From assembly GCF_000772945.1 (NCBI RefSeq), contig NZ_JPVN01000018.1, positions 1 to 64,000 of the forward strand: a stretch of 64,000 nt of DNA, read 5' to 3'. A program made the translations under genes and the position numbers. The stretch's first letter is position 1. Every line of letters begins with the position of its first letter. This document shows, piece by piece, positions 17,781-28,396 of this stretch. The notes under the pieces were generated by a model. The model was not told the origin of the DNA, searched no databases, and saw nothing but the letters and a program-made list of their open reading frames with translations. The DNA comes from Ureibacillus manganicus DSM 26584 (GTDB lineage: Bacteria > Bacillota > Bacilli > Bacillales_A > Planococcaceae).

Positions 17781-18097
17781 TCCCGGTGAACCGTCTGAAA
17801 GACTCCCACCCCAAGATTTTAATAAACAAAATAATTTATGGGAGTTAACGGACGCTAACACCCCGATTGGTTGCAGACTAGAAGCGCTACTTATCGCTAA
17901 AAACGCTACTTATCCCCGAAAACGCCACATCCTGTGGCATCGGTGATATGACCAACATCGTGTTGGCCTCTGTAGCATCAGCGATATGACCAACATCATG
18001 TTGGTCTCTGTGGCAACGTCTGCATGACCCACGTCCTGTGGGCCTCAACTAACCATCAGTGGGGGATGAGGCAATCCCCACTGATGGAAGTTTCACT
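17781..18097 (-). repeat. Composite hairpin element, copy 2, with 38-bp tandem hairpins
   Basis: Same outer architecture as 1575-1719: imperfect 24-nt arms at 17785-17808 and 17839-17862, the shared CTAACACCCCGATTGG block, and a terminal 12-bp hairpin (CCATCAGTGGGG at 18053-18064, complement at 18076-18087) joined to GAAGTTTCAC, abutting the pfkA stop. Between them sit three 38-bp tandem units starting at 17938, 17976 and 18014. Each carries a short palindrome (CCAACA/TGTTGG twice, CCCAC/GTGGG once), preceded by GCCACA/TGTGGC at 17924-17938. It fills the pfkA-pyk spacer; no gene is seen here. Confidence 0.8.
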
Positions 18098-19362
<1,265 letters not shown>

Positions 19363-19400
19363 CTAAAAAAACGACAAAATCTTTTTACAGATTTTGCCGA
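19363..19400 (-). terminator. Terminator after accA
   Basis: CAAAATCT at 19375-19382 pairs with AGATTTTG at 19389-19396; on the minus strand CGTTTTTTT follows. It lies a few bases past the accA stop. Confidence 0.9.
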
Positions 19401-19406
19401 GTAAAA

Positions 19407-20363
19407 TTACTGTTCAATAAATTCACCAATGACTCTGAATTTATTATAACGATCTTCTATAAGTTCACTTGTTGATAGTAATCTTAGTTTTGTTAATTCG
19501 TCTAGTAAGCATTCTTTAATTGCTAAAGCTTGTGCAATTACATTTCTATGTGCTCCACCAGAAATTTCAGGAATAATTCCATCTATAATACCCATTTGTT
19601 TCAAATCTTGTGCTGTAATTTTCATTGCCTCAGCTGCTTGTTTCGCTAAACTAGCATCCTTCCATAGGATAGATGCTGCACCCTCTGGTGAAATAACAGA
19701 ATATGTTGAGTTTTCAAGCATGAAGATACGATTTGCAACTCCAAGTGCAAGGGCTCCACCACTTCCACCTTCACCAATTACTATACTAATTACAGGCACT
19801 TTTAAACCAGCCATTTCAAATAAATTCTTTGCAATAGCTTCACTTTGCCCTCTTTGTTCTGCAGCTTTACCAGGATAAGCTCCCTTAGTGTCTATAAAGC
19901 AAAGAATAGGTCTACCAAACTTTTCAGCTTGTTTCATAAGTCTTAAAGCTTTACGATAGCCTTCAGGATGCGGCATACCAAAGTTTCTTCGGATATTTTC
20001 TTTTGTTGTTTTTCCTCTTTGATGTCCAATGATTGTAATTGGTGTATCCTCAAAGAAAGCTATGCCTCCAATAATTGCTTCGTCATCACCAAAATTGCGA
20101 TCTCCATGAAATTCTATAAAGTCAGTAAAGATCTCTTTTATATAATCTAATGTCGTTGGTCGTTCAGGATGTCTAGCAACTTGAACACGATCCCAAGGCT
20201 CCATATTCGAATACACTTTAATTTCTAATTGTTTAAGTCTTGTTTCGAGGGTTTCAATTTCTTCACGCATATCTACATCTGCTTTACTAGCAATGTCTTT
20301 AAGTTCGTCAATTTTTTCACGTAGTTTTATAACGGGTTCTTCAAAAGCCATATTTTTAGCCAT
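19407..20363 (-). CDS. accA: Acetyl-CoA carboxylase carboxyltransferase subunit alpha
   Basis: Alpha half of the carboxyltransferase that moves CO2 from carboxybiotin to acetyl-CoA, giving malonyl-CoA for fatty acids. It is 318 residues: an N-terminal helical dimerisation region (1-70, [28 protein letters not shown]), then the crotonase-like core with [49 protein letters not shown] and [14 protein letters not shown]. It overlaps the accD end by 8 bases, consistent with coupled translation of the alpha2beta2 enzyme. Confidence 0.98.
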   Translation of the reverse strand: MAKNMAFEEPVIKLREKIDELKDIASKADVDMREEIETLETRLKQLEIKVYSNMEPWDRVQVARHPERPTTLDYIKEIFTDFIEFHGDRNFGDDEAIIGGIAFFEDTPITIIGHQRGKTTKENIRRNFGMPHPEGYRKALRLMKQAEKFGRPILCFIDTKGAYPGKAAEQRGQSEAIAKNLFEMAGLKVPVISIVIGEGGSGGALALGVANRIFMLENSTYSVISPEGAASILWKDASLAKQAAEAMKITAQDLKQMGIIDGIIPEISGGAHRNVIAQALAIKECLLDELTKLRLLSTSELIEDRYNKFRVIGEFIEQ

Positions 20364-21231
20364 TTGAAACGCCTCCTTTACGATGAAGTTTTACAATAGT
20401 AGCAACCTTTTCCTTCATCTCTTTACGATGGAAAATTGCATCTAATTGTCCATGTGCAAGTAAAAACTCAGCAGTTTGGAAATCATCTGGCAATTTCTCA
20501 CGTACGGTTTGCTCAATTACACGACGTCCAGCGAAGCCGATTAACGCTTTTGGTTCTGCAAGATTAATATCACCAAGTGATGCAAAACTAGCAGAAACTC
20601 CGCCTGTTGTAGGATGTGTCATAATAGAAATAAATAGTAAACCTTGGTCACTATGACGCTTTAAGGCAACACTTGTTTTTGCCATTTGCATTAGGGAGAT
20701 TACCCCTTCTTGCATTCGTGCTCCACCACTGGCAGTGAATATGATAAATGGTGTTTTTAACTCAGTCGCTTTTTCGATTGCTCTTGTAATTTTCTCTCCA
20801 ACTACAGAACCCATTGAACCCATACGGAAATGAGAGTCCATAATAGCAACAACTACTTGCTCACCATCTAGTAAACCGACGCCAGTAAGGACAGCTTCAT
20901 TTAAACCTGTCTTTTTCACATCAACTTCAACTTTTTCCACATATGCTGGGAAATTCAATGGATTTGAAGTTTTTAAATGATCATCTAAAGATTCGAAAGT
21001 ACCTTGATCTAAAAAGCAACCTACTCTTTCCCAAGCAGTTAATTTATAATGATGATCGCAATTTGGACAAACTTTAAAGTTATTATCTAGTTCTTTCGTT
21101 AAATATATTTTTTTACATTCAGGACATTTTGTCATTAAATCAGCGGGAAATTCCTTTTCTTTCTTGCGTTCGATGACTACCCCGCCTTTCGATTTCTTAC
21201 GATTTAACGATATAAAGTTTCTTATCGCCAT
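20356..21231 (-). CDS. accD: Acetyl-CoA carboxylase carboxyltransferase subunit beta
   Basis: Beta half of the carboxyltransferase. A zinc ribbon sits near residues 35-60 (KCPECKK...CPNCDHHY). The core contains [20 protein letters not shown], the oxyanion-forming [13 protein letters not shown] and [17 protein letters not shown]. Two adjacent ATGs are possible (21234 and 21231); I use 21231, which has better spacing from AAGGGGG. It lies just downstream of a GntR-type regulator and overlaps accA by 8 bases, making gntR-accD-accA a likely operon. In B. subtilis this upstream place is held by malic enzyme, not a regulator. Confidence 0.97.
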   Translation of the reverse strand: MAIRNFISLNRKKSKGGVVIERKKEKEFPADLMTKCPECKKIYLTKELDNNFKVCPNCDHHYKLTAWERVGCFLDQGTFESLDDHLKTSNPLNFPAYVEKVEVDVKKTGLNEAVLTGVGLLDGEQVVVAIMDSHFRMGSMGSVVGEKITRAIEKATELKTPFIIFTASGGARMQEGVISLMQMAKTSVALKRHSDQGLLFISIMTHPTTGGVSASFASLGDINLAEPKALIGFAGRRVIEQTVREKLPDDFQTAEFLLAHGQLDAIFHRKEMKEKVATIVKLHRKGGVSNG

Positions 21232-21245
21232 CATAATCCCCCTTA

Positions 21246-21911
21246 TTAATTAGATTGATTCTCGTTAATTAAATTATTTTTTATAGTAAACATCCACTGT
21301 TCGTATGCTTCTAGCGCTTCTTTTTTAAAGCCTAATTGGATGGATTTTAAGAGTACTAGAAGTATTGGTTTTTCTTTCTTAGTGGTTATCTTTTTTAACG
21401 GTGTTGCACTATAGGCAGCAAGTTGCATCCATATTTTTAAAGATAGACGATTACCAGAAGCAATAATTAACTCTCTTAAAATATGGTCTCTTACTACTTC
21501 ACTTTCAACCTCAATTTTATAAAATAAACTTTCCCAAACAGGCAAGGCAGTTAAATTTTTATCTGAACAAATGACCCTAATTGCTTCTTTTTCATGCATT
21601 CTTCTAGTAGTGTGTACTTCATCTACTGATGGACTTACCCTTAAAATAAAAGAAGATAAAATCTCTACTAATTGAATATTTTGACCTGAGGAGAGAAAAG
21701 TTCCTCCACCCTGTCTTGTTTCAATTAGTCCAAGTAATTCTAAACTCCTTAATGCTTCTCTAACAGAAGACCTACCAACAGCAAGTCTTTCTGATAGCAC
21801 TCTTTCAGAAGGCAATTTATCTCCAGGCTTAATATGTTCTTTATCGATTAATTCTTTTAATTGTTTTACAATCTCTAAAAATACTTTTTTGTTCTCCTGT
21901 TTAGTTTCCAT
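21246..21911 (-). CDS. GntR-family (FadR/FCD-like) transcriptional regulator
   Basis: A 221-residue regulator. The winged helix at about residues 10-80 is typical of GntR proteins: [45 protein letters not shown]. The rest is a helical effector domain of about 140 residues, shorter than usual FCD domains, with only one plausible metal-site His region. I chose the ATG at 21911, three bases after GAGGTG; the ATG at 21932 has no ribosome site. It lies 14 bases upstream of accD, and a perfect palindromic operator sits upstream at 21992-22010. I infer autoregulated control of malonyl-CoA supply; the ligand (acyl-CoA or other) is not known. Confidence 0.82.
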   Translation of the reverse strand: METKQENKKVFLEIVKQLKELIDKEHIKPGDKLPSERVLSERLAVGRSSVREALRSLELLGLIETRQGGGTFLSSGQNIQLVEILSSFILRVSPSVDEVHTTRRMHEKEAIRVICSDKNLTALPVWESLFYKIEVESEVVRDHILRELIIASGNRLSLKIWMQLAAYSATPLKKITTKKEKPILLVLLKSIQLGFKKEALEAYEQWMFTIKNNLINENQSN

Positions 21912-21991
21912 AAACACCTCACTAAGGGCCATTGTACAAGTTTATATACGATTTAAGATTAGCTTTTATTACAAATGTAATAATAAAGCGT

Positions 21992-22010
21992 AAAGTGGTC
22001 TGACCACTTT
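21992..22010. promoter_or_regulatory. Perfect palindromic GntR/FadR-type operator
   Basis: AAAGTGGTCTGACCACTTT is a perfect palindrome with 9-bp arms around one central base. Its core TGGTCTGACCA is the classical FadR-subfamily form TGGTNNGACCA. It lies about 80 bases before the gntR start, where it would overlap or follow the promoter. Binding by the adjacent regulator is inferred. Confidence 0.8.
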
Positions 22011-22044
22011 TAGTTATAAGAATACAGAATACTTTTTTGTTTGT

Positions 22045-22078
22045 AAAGAAAAAACTGTACAAAATGTACAGTTTTTTC
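22045..22078 (-). terminator. Terminator after dnaE
   Basis: AAACTGTACA and TGTACAGTTT flank a 3-base loop near 22051-22073, with a run of T on the minus strand, about 20 bases after the dnaE stop. Confidence 0.92.
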
Positions 22079-22095
22079 TAGAAAATTAGTTATTC

Positions 22096-25000
22096 TTAAT
22101 TTAAATTGCTTTTAACGAGTAATTTAACAATCACTTGAGGCTTGTCATTTCGGTACTCTAAAACACCCTCTACATAGACAATCGATTCTTCTTTAATCCA
22201 TCCGATTACCTCGTTATATTCTTTCGGAAACATTGTTAACGATATACTTCCAAATTCATCTGATAATTGGACAAATGCCATAAGCTCGCCTTTTTTCGTC
22301 CTAATTTGACGCACAAGGTCGATCATACCAACCAATTTTACAAAAGTAGATGGTCGTAAATTTCTTAAAGTTTTTGTATTTTGATTTAAATCCTTTAGTT
22401 TGTTCCGTTCGATTGTTACAGGATGCAATGACAAATAAAATCCAAGTACTTCTTTTTCAAATTGAAGTTGTAATTTTTGAGGAATTGGATCTACCTCTAT
22501 ATATTTTGGTTTGCCAAAAATGGTAGGGTTAGAAGAAAACAAATCATCTTCTTCTGTAGGTCGTACAATTTTCGCATGTTTAATAGCTGCATCTATCGTT
22601 GCTAATAAGCTTGCTCGATCCTTCCCAAAATCATCTAGTGCTCCTGCTTTAATTAATGGTTCTATTTCCTTACGAGTAAAAAATGATGCACTTAATGTTG
22701 TAGCCATATCAAAGATGTCTTCGAAGGGTCTTCCAAGGTTCGCCCTGACCTCAAGTAACTTTTTAAAAAAGTTTTGGGAGATACCTCTAATTACCGAAAG
22801 ACTAAATCTTATTTTCCCATTCTCTACAGCAAAATGACGATAGCTTTTTTGTATTGAAGGTCTTTCAATTTCAATCCCTTTATTTTTGGCTTCAAGTATA
22901 TATTGAAAAAGCTTATCGGGATTACCTATAGAATTTGTCATTAATGCTGCATAAAATTGAGCTGGAAAATTGGCTTTTAAAAAAGCCATTTGATATGAAA
23001 TAATACTATAGGCTACTGCGTGGCTTTTCGCAAAACCATAATTTGCAAATCTTACAATTAACTCGTATACTTCCTCTGCAACTTGTTTAGAAAATCCTTT
23101 TCGGATTGACCCTGCAACAAAGGATTCCTTCTGTTCATTCAATATATCTAGATTTTTTTTACTTACTGCTCTACGTAATAAATCCGCTTGACCAAAAGTG
23201 AATCCAGCCATTACATTTGCAATTTGCATAATCTGTTCTTGGTAAACTATAATCCCATAAGTTTCTTTTAAAATCGGCTCAAGTACCTGATGAGGCATAA
23301 TAACAGGCTCCTTATTCGCCTTTCTGCGAGAATATGTTGATATAAACTCCATCGGTCCAGGACGATATAATGCGTTAACTGCCACAATATCTAAAAGTTG
23401 TGTAGGCTTAATTTCTCTTAATGCATTTTGCATACCTTCTGATTCTAACTGGAAGATTCCTGATGTATCGCCTTGCTGCAGCAATTCATAGGTCTTTTGG
23501 TCATTCAAGGGGATTTGGTGTAAATCGATTTCTATATGTTTTGAATAATATATTGATTTTCTAATTTGCTCGATAATTGTTAGATTGCGTAGACCAAGAA
23601 AGTCCATTTTTAATAGACCTTGCTTTTCAACCTCTTGCATCGGCCATTGAGTTAAATAGACTTCATCATGACCTTTTTCTATAGGTATCAATTCAACTAA
23701 AGGAACTGGACTTAATATGACACCTGCAGCATGAGTAGAAGCGTTTCTTGGGAGACCTTCTAATTTTAATGCAACTTCAAACCATCTTTTACGAATAGAT
23801 TCTCCCTCAATCCAAATTCTAAGCTTTTCAGAATGAGCGTATGCTTCCTTTAGAGTAATACCTAGTTTGTTTGGGATTAGCCTTGAAATCATTTCAAGAG
23901 TTTCACTTTCAAAATTAAACATTCTAGCTACATCTCGAGCTACTGCTTTTGCAGATAACGTGCCAAAAGTAATGATTTGCGCAACATGCTTGGCGCCGTA
24001 CTTTTTTACCACATACTCAATTACTTCATGTCTTCGTGTATCTATAAAATCTATATCAATATCAGGTAATGATATTCTTTCTGGGTTTAAAAATCGTTCA
24101 AATAGTAATCCATATTTAATAGGATCCACTTGTGTTATTTGAAGAACATAGGCTACTAATGAGCTGGCTGAAGAACCTCGTCCAGGCCCTGTTAAAATTT
24201 TCGATGAATGAGCAAATTTCATAAAATCAGATACGATTAAAAAGTAGTCAGCATAGCCCATTGAATTAATAATACTTAACTCAAACTTAAGTCGATCCAA
24301 GTAATTTTCATTAGGTACGTTTGTTTGTAATCGTTCTTTCAAACCTTCTATAGACATTTCATACAACACATCTTCTGCCGATACTCCCTCAGGTAATGGA
24401 AATTTTGGCATATAGATATGTTCATTCGTAATATCAACCTGACAACTTAGTAATAGGTTTTCGCTCATGCTAAGCCAATCAGGATGATCATAAAACCATT
24501 TTTCCCAGTCTTCTGCGGTTGGTACAAACTGGTCCTCTTTGCGATTTGATTCGATTTTTTCACTTAACTTCACACCTGATTTAATAGCTTGTGCTACTTC
24601 ATATGAAAAATGGTCATCATTCTTCATAAAGAGACATTCGTGGATTGCTATGATTTTACAACCAAAATGCATACTCAATTGAATTGCCTTTTCTTCATGT
24701 GGTGATTTATAGCCACCTGCACGAGATATCCCTAAAAATAGATGTGTAGTAAAAGCTTCTCTCAATTGTTTTATATACTCAGCAGAATTATCCTGCAACC
24801 AAATTTCTTTGTGCTCAAGCATTGGTAGGACTATAACTAATCCTTTAGAATACCCAAGCAACCATCGATATGGTAATGTTTCATCTTCTCTTATTGATAT
24901 GCTACTACTAATCTTCAGTAAATTTTTATAGCCTAAATTTGTGTGAGCATAGATAATAGCGGGATATAATTGGTCACCCTGGAATTGAATTTGAACTTTT

Positions 25001-25188
25001 AAACCAACAACCGGGTGTATGTCGGCTTTTTTAACTTCTTGCCAAAAAGGCAAAAGCCCGTACAATTTCGTATTTACGATTGCACATGCTTTTGCCTTCT
25101 GTTGGCGTAAAAATGGGATGAGCTCATCAATACGAATCGTACTGTTTAACATATCTGCACTTGTTCGTATTTGTGGATAACTTGTCAA
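22096..25188 (-). CDS. dnaE: DNA polymerase III subunit alpha, DnaE type
   Basis: C-family replicative polymerase of Gram-positives, thought to extend RNA primers before handing over to PolC. The core is intact: GPGRGSSASSLVAYVLQITQVDP, PDIDIDFIDTRRHEVIEYV with the catalytic aspartates, and ALYRPGPMEFI. An OB fold follows near the C-terminus (FVKLVGMIDLVRQIRTKKGELMAFVQLSDEFGSISLTMFP). The N-terminal PHP domain is degenerate: the usual HxH motif and later His are replaced by PQIRTSADML and AIVNTKLYG. Start uncertain: TTG 25188 has AGGAG 9 bases upstream; GTG at 25194 or 25206 is possible. It lies directly behind nrnA. Confidence 0.95.
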   Translation of the reverse strand: MTSYPQIRTSADMLNSTIRIDELIPFLRQQKAKACAIVNTKLYGLLPFWQEVKKADIHPVVGLKVQIQFQGDQLYPAIIYAHTNLGYKNLLKISSSISIREDETLPYRWLLGYSKGLVIVLPMLEHKEIWLQDNSAEYIKQLREAFTTHLFLGISRAGGYKSPHEEKAIQLSMHFGCKIIAIHECLFMKNDDHFSYEVAQAIKSGVKLSEKIESNRKEDQFVPTAEDWEKWFYDHPDWLSMSENLLLSCQVDITNEHIYMPKFPLPEGVSAEDVLYEMSIEGLKERLQTNVPNENYLDRLKFELSIINSMGYADYFLIVSDFMKFAHSSKILTGPGRGSSASSLVAYVLQITQVDPIKYGLLFERFLNPERISLPDIDIDFIDTRRHEVIEYVVKKYGAKHVAQIITFGTLSAKAVARDVARMFNFESETLEMISRLIPNKLGITLKEAYAHSEKLRIWIEGESIRKRWFEVALKLEGLPRNASTHAAGVILSPVPLVELIPIEKGHDEVYLTQWPMQEVEKQGLLKMDFLGLRNLTIIEQIRKSIYYSKHIEIDLHQIPLNDQKTYELLQQGDTSGIFQLESEGMQNALREIKPTQLLDIVAVNALYRPGPMEFISTYSRRKANKEPVIMPHQVLEPILKETYGIIVYQEQIMQIANVMAGFTFGQADLLRRAVSKKNLDILNEQKESFVAGSIRKGFSKQVAEEVYELIVRFANYGFAKSHAVAYSIISYQMAFLKANFPAQFYAALMTNSIGNPDKLFQYILEAKNKGIEIERPSIQKSYRHFAVENGKIRFSLSVIRGISQNFFKKLLEVRANLGRPFEDIFDMATTLSASFFTRKEIEPLIKAGALDDFGKDRASLLATIDAAIKHAKIVRPTEEDDLFSSNPTIFGKPKYIEVDPIPQKLQLQFEKEVLGFYLSLHPVTIERNKLKDLNQNTKTLRNLRPSTFVKLVGMIDLVRQIRTKKGELMAFVQLSDEFGSISLTMFPKEYNEVIGWIKEESIVYVEGVLEYRNDKPQVIVKLLVKSNLN

Positions 25189-25207
25189 ACTCACTCCACT
25201 CCTCACA

Positions 25208-26152
25208 TTATTTAAATTTTCGACAGATTTCCTTTAATTCTGCTACGACTCTGTCAGCTTCTTCCCAAGAGTATACGGTTGCGCCTGAGGCTAATGGATG
25301 ACCACCACCGTTATATTTTTTCGCTAATTCATTAATAATCGGTCCCTTTGAGCGTAAACGTACTCGAATTTGATCTTCTTCTTCAACAAAAATTACCCAT
25401 GCACAAATTCCTTTGATGTCGCCATAGGAGCCAACAAGTAAAGAAGTATCCGATGGTGTCGCATCAAATTGTTGTAATATTTCTTTTGTTAGCTTTATAT
25501 ATACAGCACCATTTTCATCAATCGTATAATTTTGATATAAATACCCTTGTAGCTTTAATAGTTTATGGTCTTTTTCATACATTCCATCAAATAACTCATT
25601 ACGGTCAAATTGGTATCGTATTAAATGACCTGCAATTTCAAATGTTCTTTCAGTAGCACTTGGAAATAAAAAACGTCCCGTATCGCCTACAATTCCAGCA
25701 AATAGTAAGCGAGCTGCTTCATCAGATAACTCCCATTTCTTATAATTACGACCTTGCTCAAATAGCTCATAAATCATTTCACTAACTGAACTTGCATTCG
25801 TATTTACCCATAGTAAATCACCATATTGATCATCATTTGGATGATGATCAATTTTAATTAAAAAATCACCTTGTGTATAACGTTCATCATCAATTCTCTC
25901 AGTATTAGCGGTGTCAGTGATAATGACTAAGGCACCTGTAAATACTTCATCATCGATTGTGTCTGGTTTTGCTAAAAATGAAAGTGATTCATCATGTTCA
26001 CCCACTGCATAAACTTTTTTATCTGGGTAATTTGTAGAGATAATTGTTTTAAGGCCAATTTGCGACCCATATGCATCTGGATCAGGTCTTACATGACGAT
26101 GAATAATAATTGTCTCATATTTTTCAATAGTATCGATGATTTCTCGTATCAC
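25208..26152 (-). CDS. nrnA: Bifunctional oligoribonuclease/pAp phosphatase NrnA
   Basis: DHH/DHHA1 phosphoesterase, 314 residues. It degrades short RNA oligomers and dephosphorylates 3'-phosphoadenosine 5'-phosphate in the cytosol. The DHH motifs are visible: HRHVRPDPDAYGSQIGL, VIITDTAN, KIDHHPNDDQYGD and GIVGDTGRF. The DHHA1 signature is KYNGGGHPLASGATV near the end. The GTG start has GGAGG 7 bases before it. It is immediately upstream of dnaE, as in related genomes (ytqI in B. subtilis); ytrH and ytrI, found here in B. subtilis, are missing. Confidence 0.95.
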   Translation of the reverse strand: MIREIIDTIEKYETIIIHRHVRPDPDAYGSQIGLKTIISTNYPDKKVYAVGEHDESLSFLAKPDTIDDEVFTGALVIITDTANTERIDDERYTQGDFLIKIDHHPNDDQYGDLLWVNTNASSVSEMIYELFEQGRNYKKWELSDEAARLLFAGIVGDTGRFLFPSATERTFEIAGHLIRYQFDRNELFDGMYEKDHKLLKLQGYLYQNYTIDENGAVYIKLTKEILQQFDATPSDTSLLVGSYGDIKGICAWVIFVEEEDQIRVRLRSKGPIINELAKKYNGGGHPLASGATVYSWEEADRVVAELKEICRKFK

Positions 26153-26318
26153 ACTAGTTCCTCCCGGAGAATTAAAGTTTTATGAAATGTTCATAGCAAT
26201 TTCCTTTAAAAATCGTTACAATAGTGACAGCTTGTCTTTTGGCGTATACTGGATTAAAGAGATTTGCATAAAAAGACATCGAGTTGTCGCATTTTTGGTT
26301 TTTAAGGAGGTCGCTAAA

Positions 26319-26627
26319 TTGAATTTTAACTATCTATTTCTCGCAATTATTGTAATTGCTTTTGCGGTTTATTTTTACTTTAAAACAAGGCAATTTAGAG
26401 CCACTTTGCCTATTAGAAAAAAGTGGTATAAAGCAAAAGCGGGCATTGCATTAGGAATCTTTATCATTGCATTTGGTGTAAATGCTGTAATTATTCACCA
26501 ATCAATGGTAAGTTACATAATTTGCGCACTTTTTGTTATCGTAGGAATAATGCTTGTTTATAGTAATTATCCACGTATGCGCCATGAAGGTAAATATGTT
26601 CAAGAAGAATTCGAATTAAATCGTTAA
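26319..26627 (+). CDS. ytpI: YtpI-like small membrane protein
   Basis: A 102-residue membrane protein with three likely helices (about 3-21, 45-64, 68-86), a conserved basic loop TRQFRATLPIRKKWYKAKAG and a polar tail. This matches the YtpI family of Bacillales, found at the same place between nrnA and ytoI; its function is unknown. I chose the TTG at 26319, 8 bases after AAGGAGG; the longer open frame upstream has no credible start. The gene is divergent from nrnA. Confidence 0.85.
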   Translation: MNFNYLFLAIIVIAFAVYFYFKTRQFRATLPIRKKWYKAKAGIALGIFIIAFGVNAVIIHQSMVSYIICALFVIVGIMLVYSNYPRMRHEGKYVQEEFELNR

Positions 26628-26640
26628 TCTTGAAGGACCA

Positions 26641-26912
26641 GGCTGGGACATAAGTGGAAAGGTACAATCCATCATTCAATTTGGATTGTACTTTTTTGAT
26701 ATAGTGACGTTCGTTTCCGATGCATGCTTCGCTTTCCGCAGGGAAGCCATGAGCCTCCGTGAGCTAAAGCTCTCCGGGGTCTCATGACTGCTTCTACGTC
26801 CTGCAGGAGTCTTCGCATGCCTCTCCAACGAACGACTTTCTAATATAGTGTTTGCAGATTTTTATTATACGCAATACTGACTTTTGGTTGAAAGTTATCT
26901 TTTGTCCCAGCC
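26641..26912. repeat. Bacillales-type palindromic intergenic repeat bounded by GGCTGGGACA
   Basis: GGCTGGGACA at 26641-26650 and its complement at 26903-26912 frame the spacer between ytpI and ytoI. Inside are the ytpI terminator and an imperfect palindrome of about 140 bp (26708-26848), with GTTCGTT/AACGAAC ends, internal GCATGC copies, and the blocks CGCTTTCCGC, GAGCCTCC, GGGGTCTCATGA and GCAGGAGTCT. I recall similar repeats in intergenic regions of many Bacillales. No protein is encoded. Confidence 0.8.
26660..26698 (+). terminator. Terminator after ytpI
   Basis: GTACAATCCA at 26662-26671 pairs with TGGATTGTAC at 26682-26691 and is followed by TTTTTTGAT. Confidence 0.88.
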
Positions 26913-26927
26913 TCTTTTTTATTTTCC

Positions 26928-28235
26928 TTATCTCTCTAATAGTTGGAACATCATCATAGCTTTTCCAACTAAAGTATGTTCATTAAACACATCAAAATCC
27001 ATTTTTACAAACTTACGACTCATGTCTAAAATATGCGGTACAATCGTTAGTACAGTTTCCATTTGAATCGGTTTAATAAAATAAATTGTCATATTTTCAG
27101 CTACAGCATCTCCACGTTTTTTTCTTTTTAAAGCGAGTGAACCCACTTCCGAAAGCAATGTTGTGAAAGCGCCATATGAAATTGAACCAAATTGATTTGT
27201 CATTTGTGGTGTAACTATAAATTCAACCATTATATCTTCTTCACTTATCAGTTTTATCTCTTTTTTCACAAGATCGTCGATAGTTTCTCCGTGGTGAGGT
27301 TGACGTTGAGCGTGTTGTAATGCTTTTAATACGTCTTGTCGACTAATTACCCCTTGTAGCTCACCATCTTCATCAACAATTGGTAACAAATCTATTCCTT
27401 CCCAAATCATTCGGTGTCCCGCAGATGCTACACTTGTTTTCATAGATGTAGAGATTGGATGCTTCGTCATTACTTTATCAATAGGTTCTGTTGGTTCTCT
27501 TCCAATGACATCTCTTACTGTTATCATACCAACAAGTTTTTTATGGTTTCCAATGACAGGGAATGCACCATGAGTCGTTTTCTCATTTAATAATTTGAAA
27601 TCTGCTATTGTTTGATGATTATGTAACATAGCCGTTTCTTCAATAGGTACATAAATATCTTCAATAAGCAAAATATCCTTTTTAATCAACTGGTCATAAA
27701 TTGCACGATTAATTAAAGTTGCAACTGTAAAAGTATCATAGCTAGAAGAAATGATAGGAAGTTCCAATTCATCAGCAAGACGCTTATTTTCATCGGTTGT
27801 ATCAAAACCACCTGTTATTAATACTGCTGCGCCTTCTTTTAATGCATTTTCGTGGGCTTTAAAACGGTTACCAACTATTAATAAGCTTCCCGCTTCTGTA
27901 TATCGCATCATATCTTCGAGTTGCATTGCTCCGATGACAAATTTCGTTAATGTTTTATGTAATCCGTTCATTCCACCTAGTACTTGTCCATCGACAATGT
28001 TGACAATTTCCGCAAATGTTAAGCGCTCAATATTCTCTTTTTTCTTTTTTTCTATACGAATTGTTCCAACACGTTCAATTGAACTTACTAAACTTCTATT
28101 TTCAGCCTCTTTTATAGCACGATATGCGGTACCCTCACTGACTCCCATATCCTTTGCAATTTGCCTAACAGAAATCTTATCACCTACAGGTAACGACTCA
28201 ATATATTGTAGTATTTTCTCATGTTTTGTCGACAT
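26928..28235 (-). CDS. ytoI: CBS-domain protein YtoI (HTH, DRTGG, CBS pair, hot-dog)
   Basis: A 435-residue, probably regulatory protein. Order of parts: an N-terminal winged helix (about 1-65, SVRQIAKDMGVSEGTAYRAIKEAE), a DRTGG domain (about 75-185), two CBS motifs (about 190-310; MTVRDVIGREPTEPIDKVMTKHP, then GVISRQDVLKAL) and a C-terminal thioesterase-like hot-dog (about 320-435). This matches YtoI of B. subtilis, also found between ytpI and ytkL. CBS domains usually bind adenine nucleotides; the actual role is unknown. The ATG at 28235 follows AGGTGA closely; the upstream frame extension has no ribosome site. Confidence 0.9.
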   Translation of the reverse strand: MSTKHEKILQYIESLPVGDKISVRQIAKDMGVSEGTAYRAIKEAENRSLVSSIERVGTIRIEKKKKENIERLTFAEIVNIVDGQVLGGMNGLHKTLTKFVIGAMQLEDMMRYTEAGSLLIVGNRFKAHENALKEGAAVLITGGFDTTDENKRLADELELPIISSSYDTFTVATLINRAIYDQLIKKDILLIEDIYVPIEETAMLHNHQTIADFKLLNEKTTHGAFPVIGNHKKLVGMITVRDVIGREPTEPIDKVMTKHPISTSMKTSVASAGHRMIWEGIDLLPIVDEDGELQGVISRQDVLKALQHAQRQPHHGETIDDLVKKEIKLISEEDIMVEFIVTPQMTNQFGSISYGAFTTLLSEVGSLALKRKKRGDAVAENMTIYFIKPIQMETVLTIVPHILDMSRKFVKMDFDVFNEHTLVGKAMMMFQLLER

Positions 28236-28340
28236 GCAATCACCTAATTTCCAAATTAGTTCACTATTTATAAGTGTACCATATTTTGCGTATGTATTGA
28301 TAAAAGTGGATTCTATATTACTAATGTACCAAAATAAAGT

Positions 28341-28390
28341 AAAAAGAGAAAGTAACATCAAAGTTTCTGATACCTTAATGTTACTTTCTC
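28341..28390 (-). terminator. Terminator after ytkL
   Basis: Perfect 13-bp arms, GAGAAAGTAACAT at 28346-28358 and its complement at 28378-28390, followed by CTTTTTACTTT on the minus strand. Confidence 0.92.
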
Positions 28391-28396
28391 ACCCCA

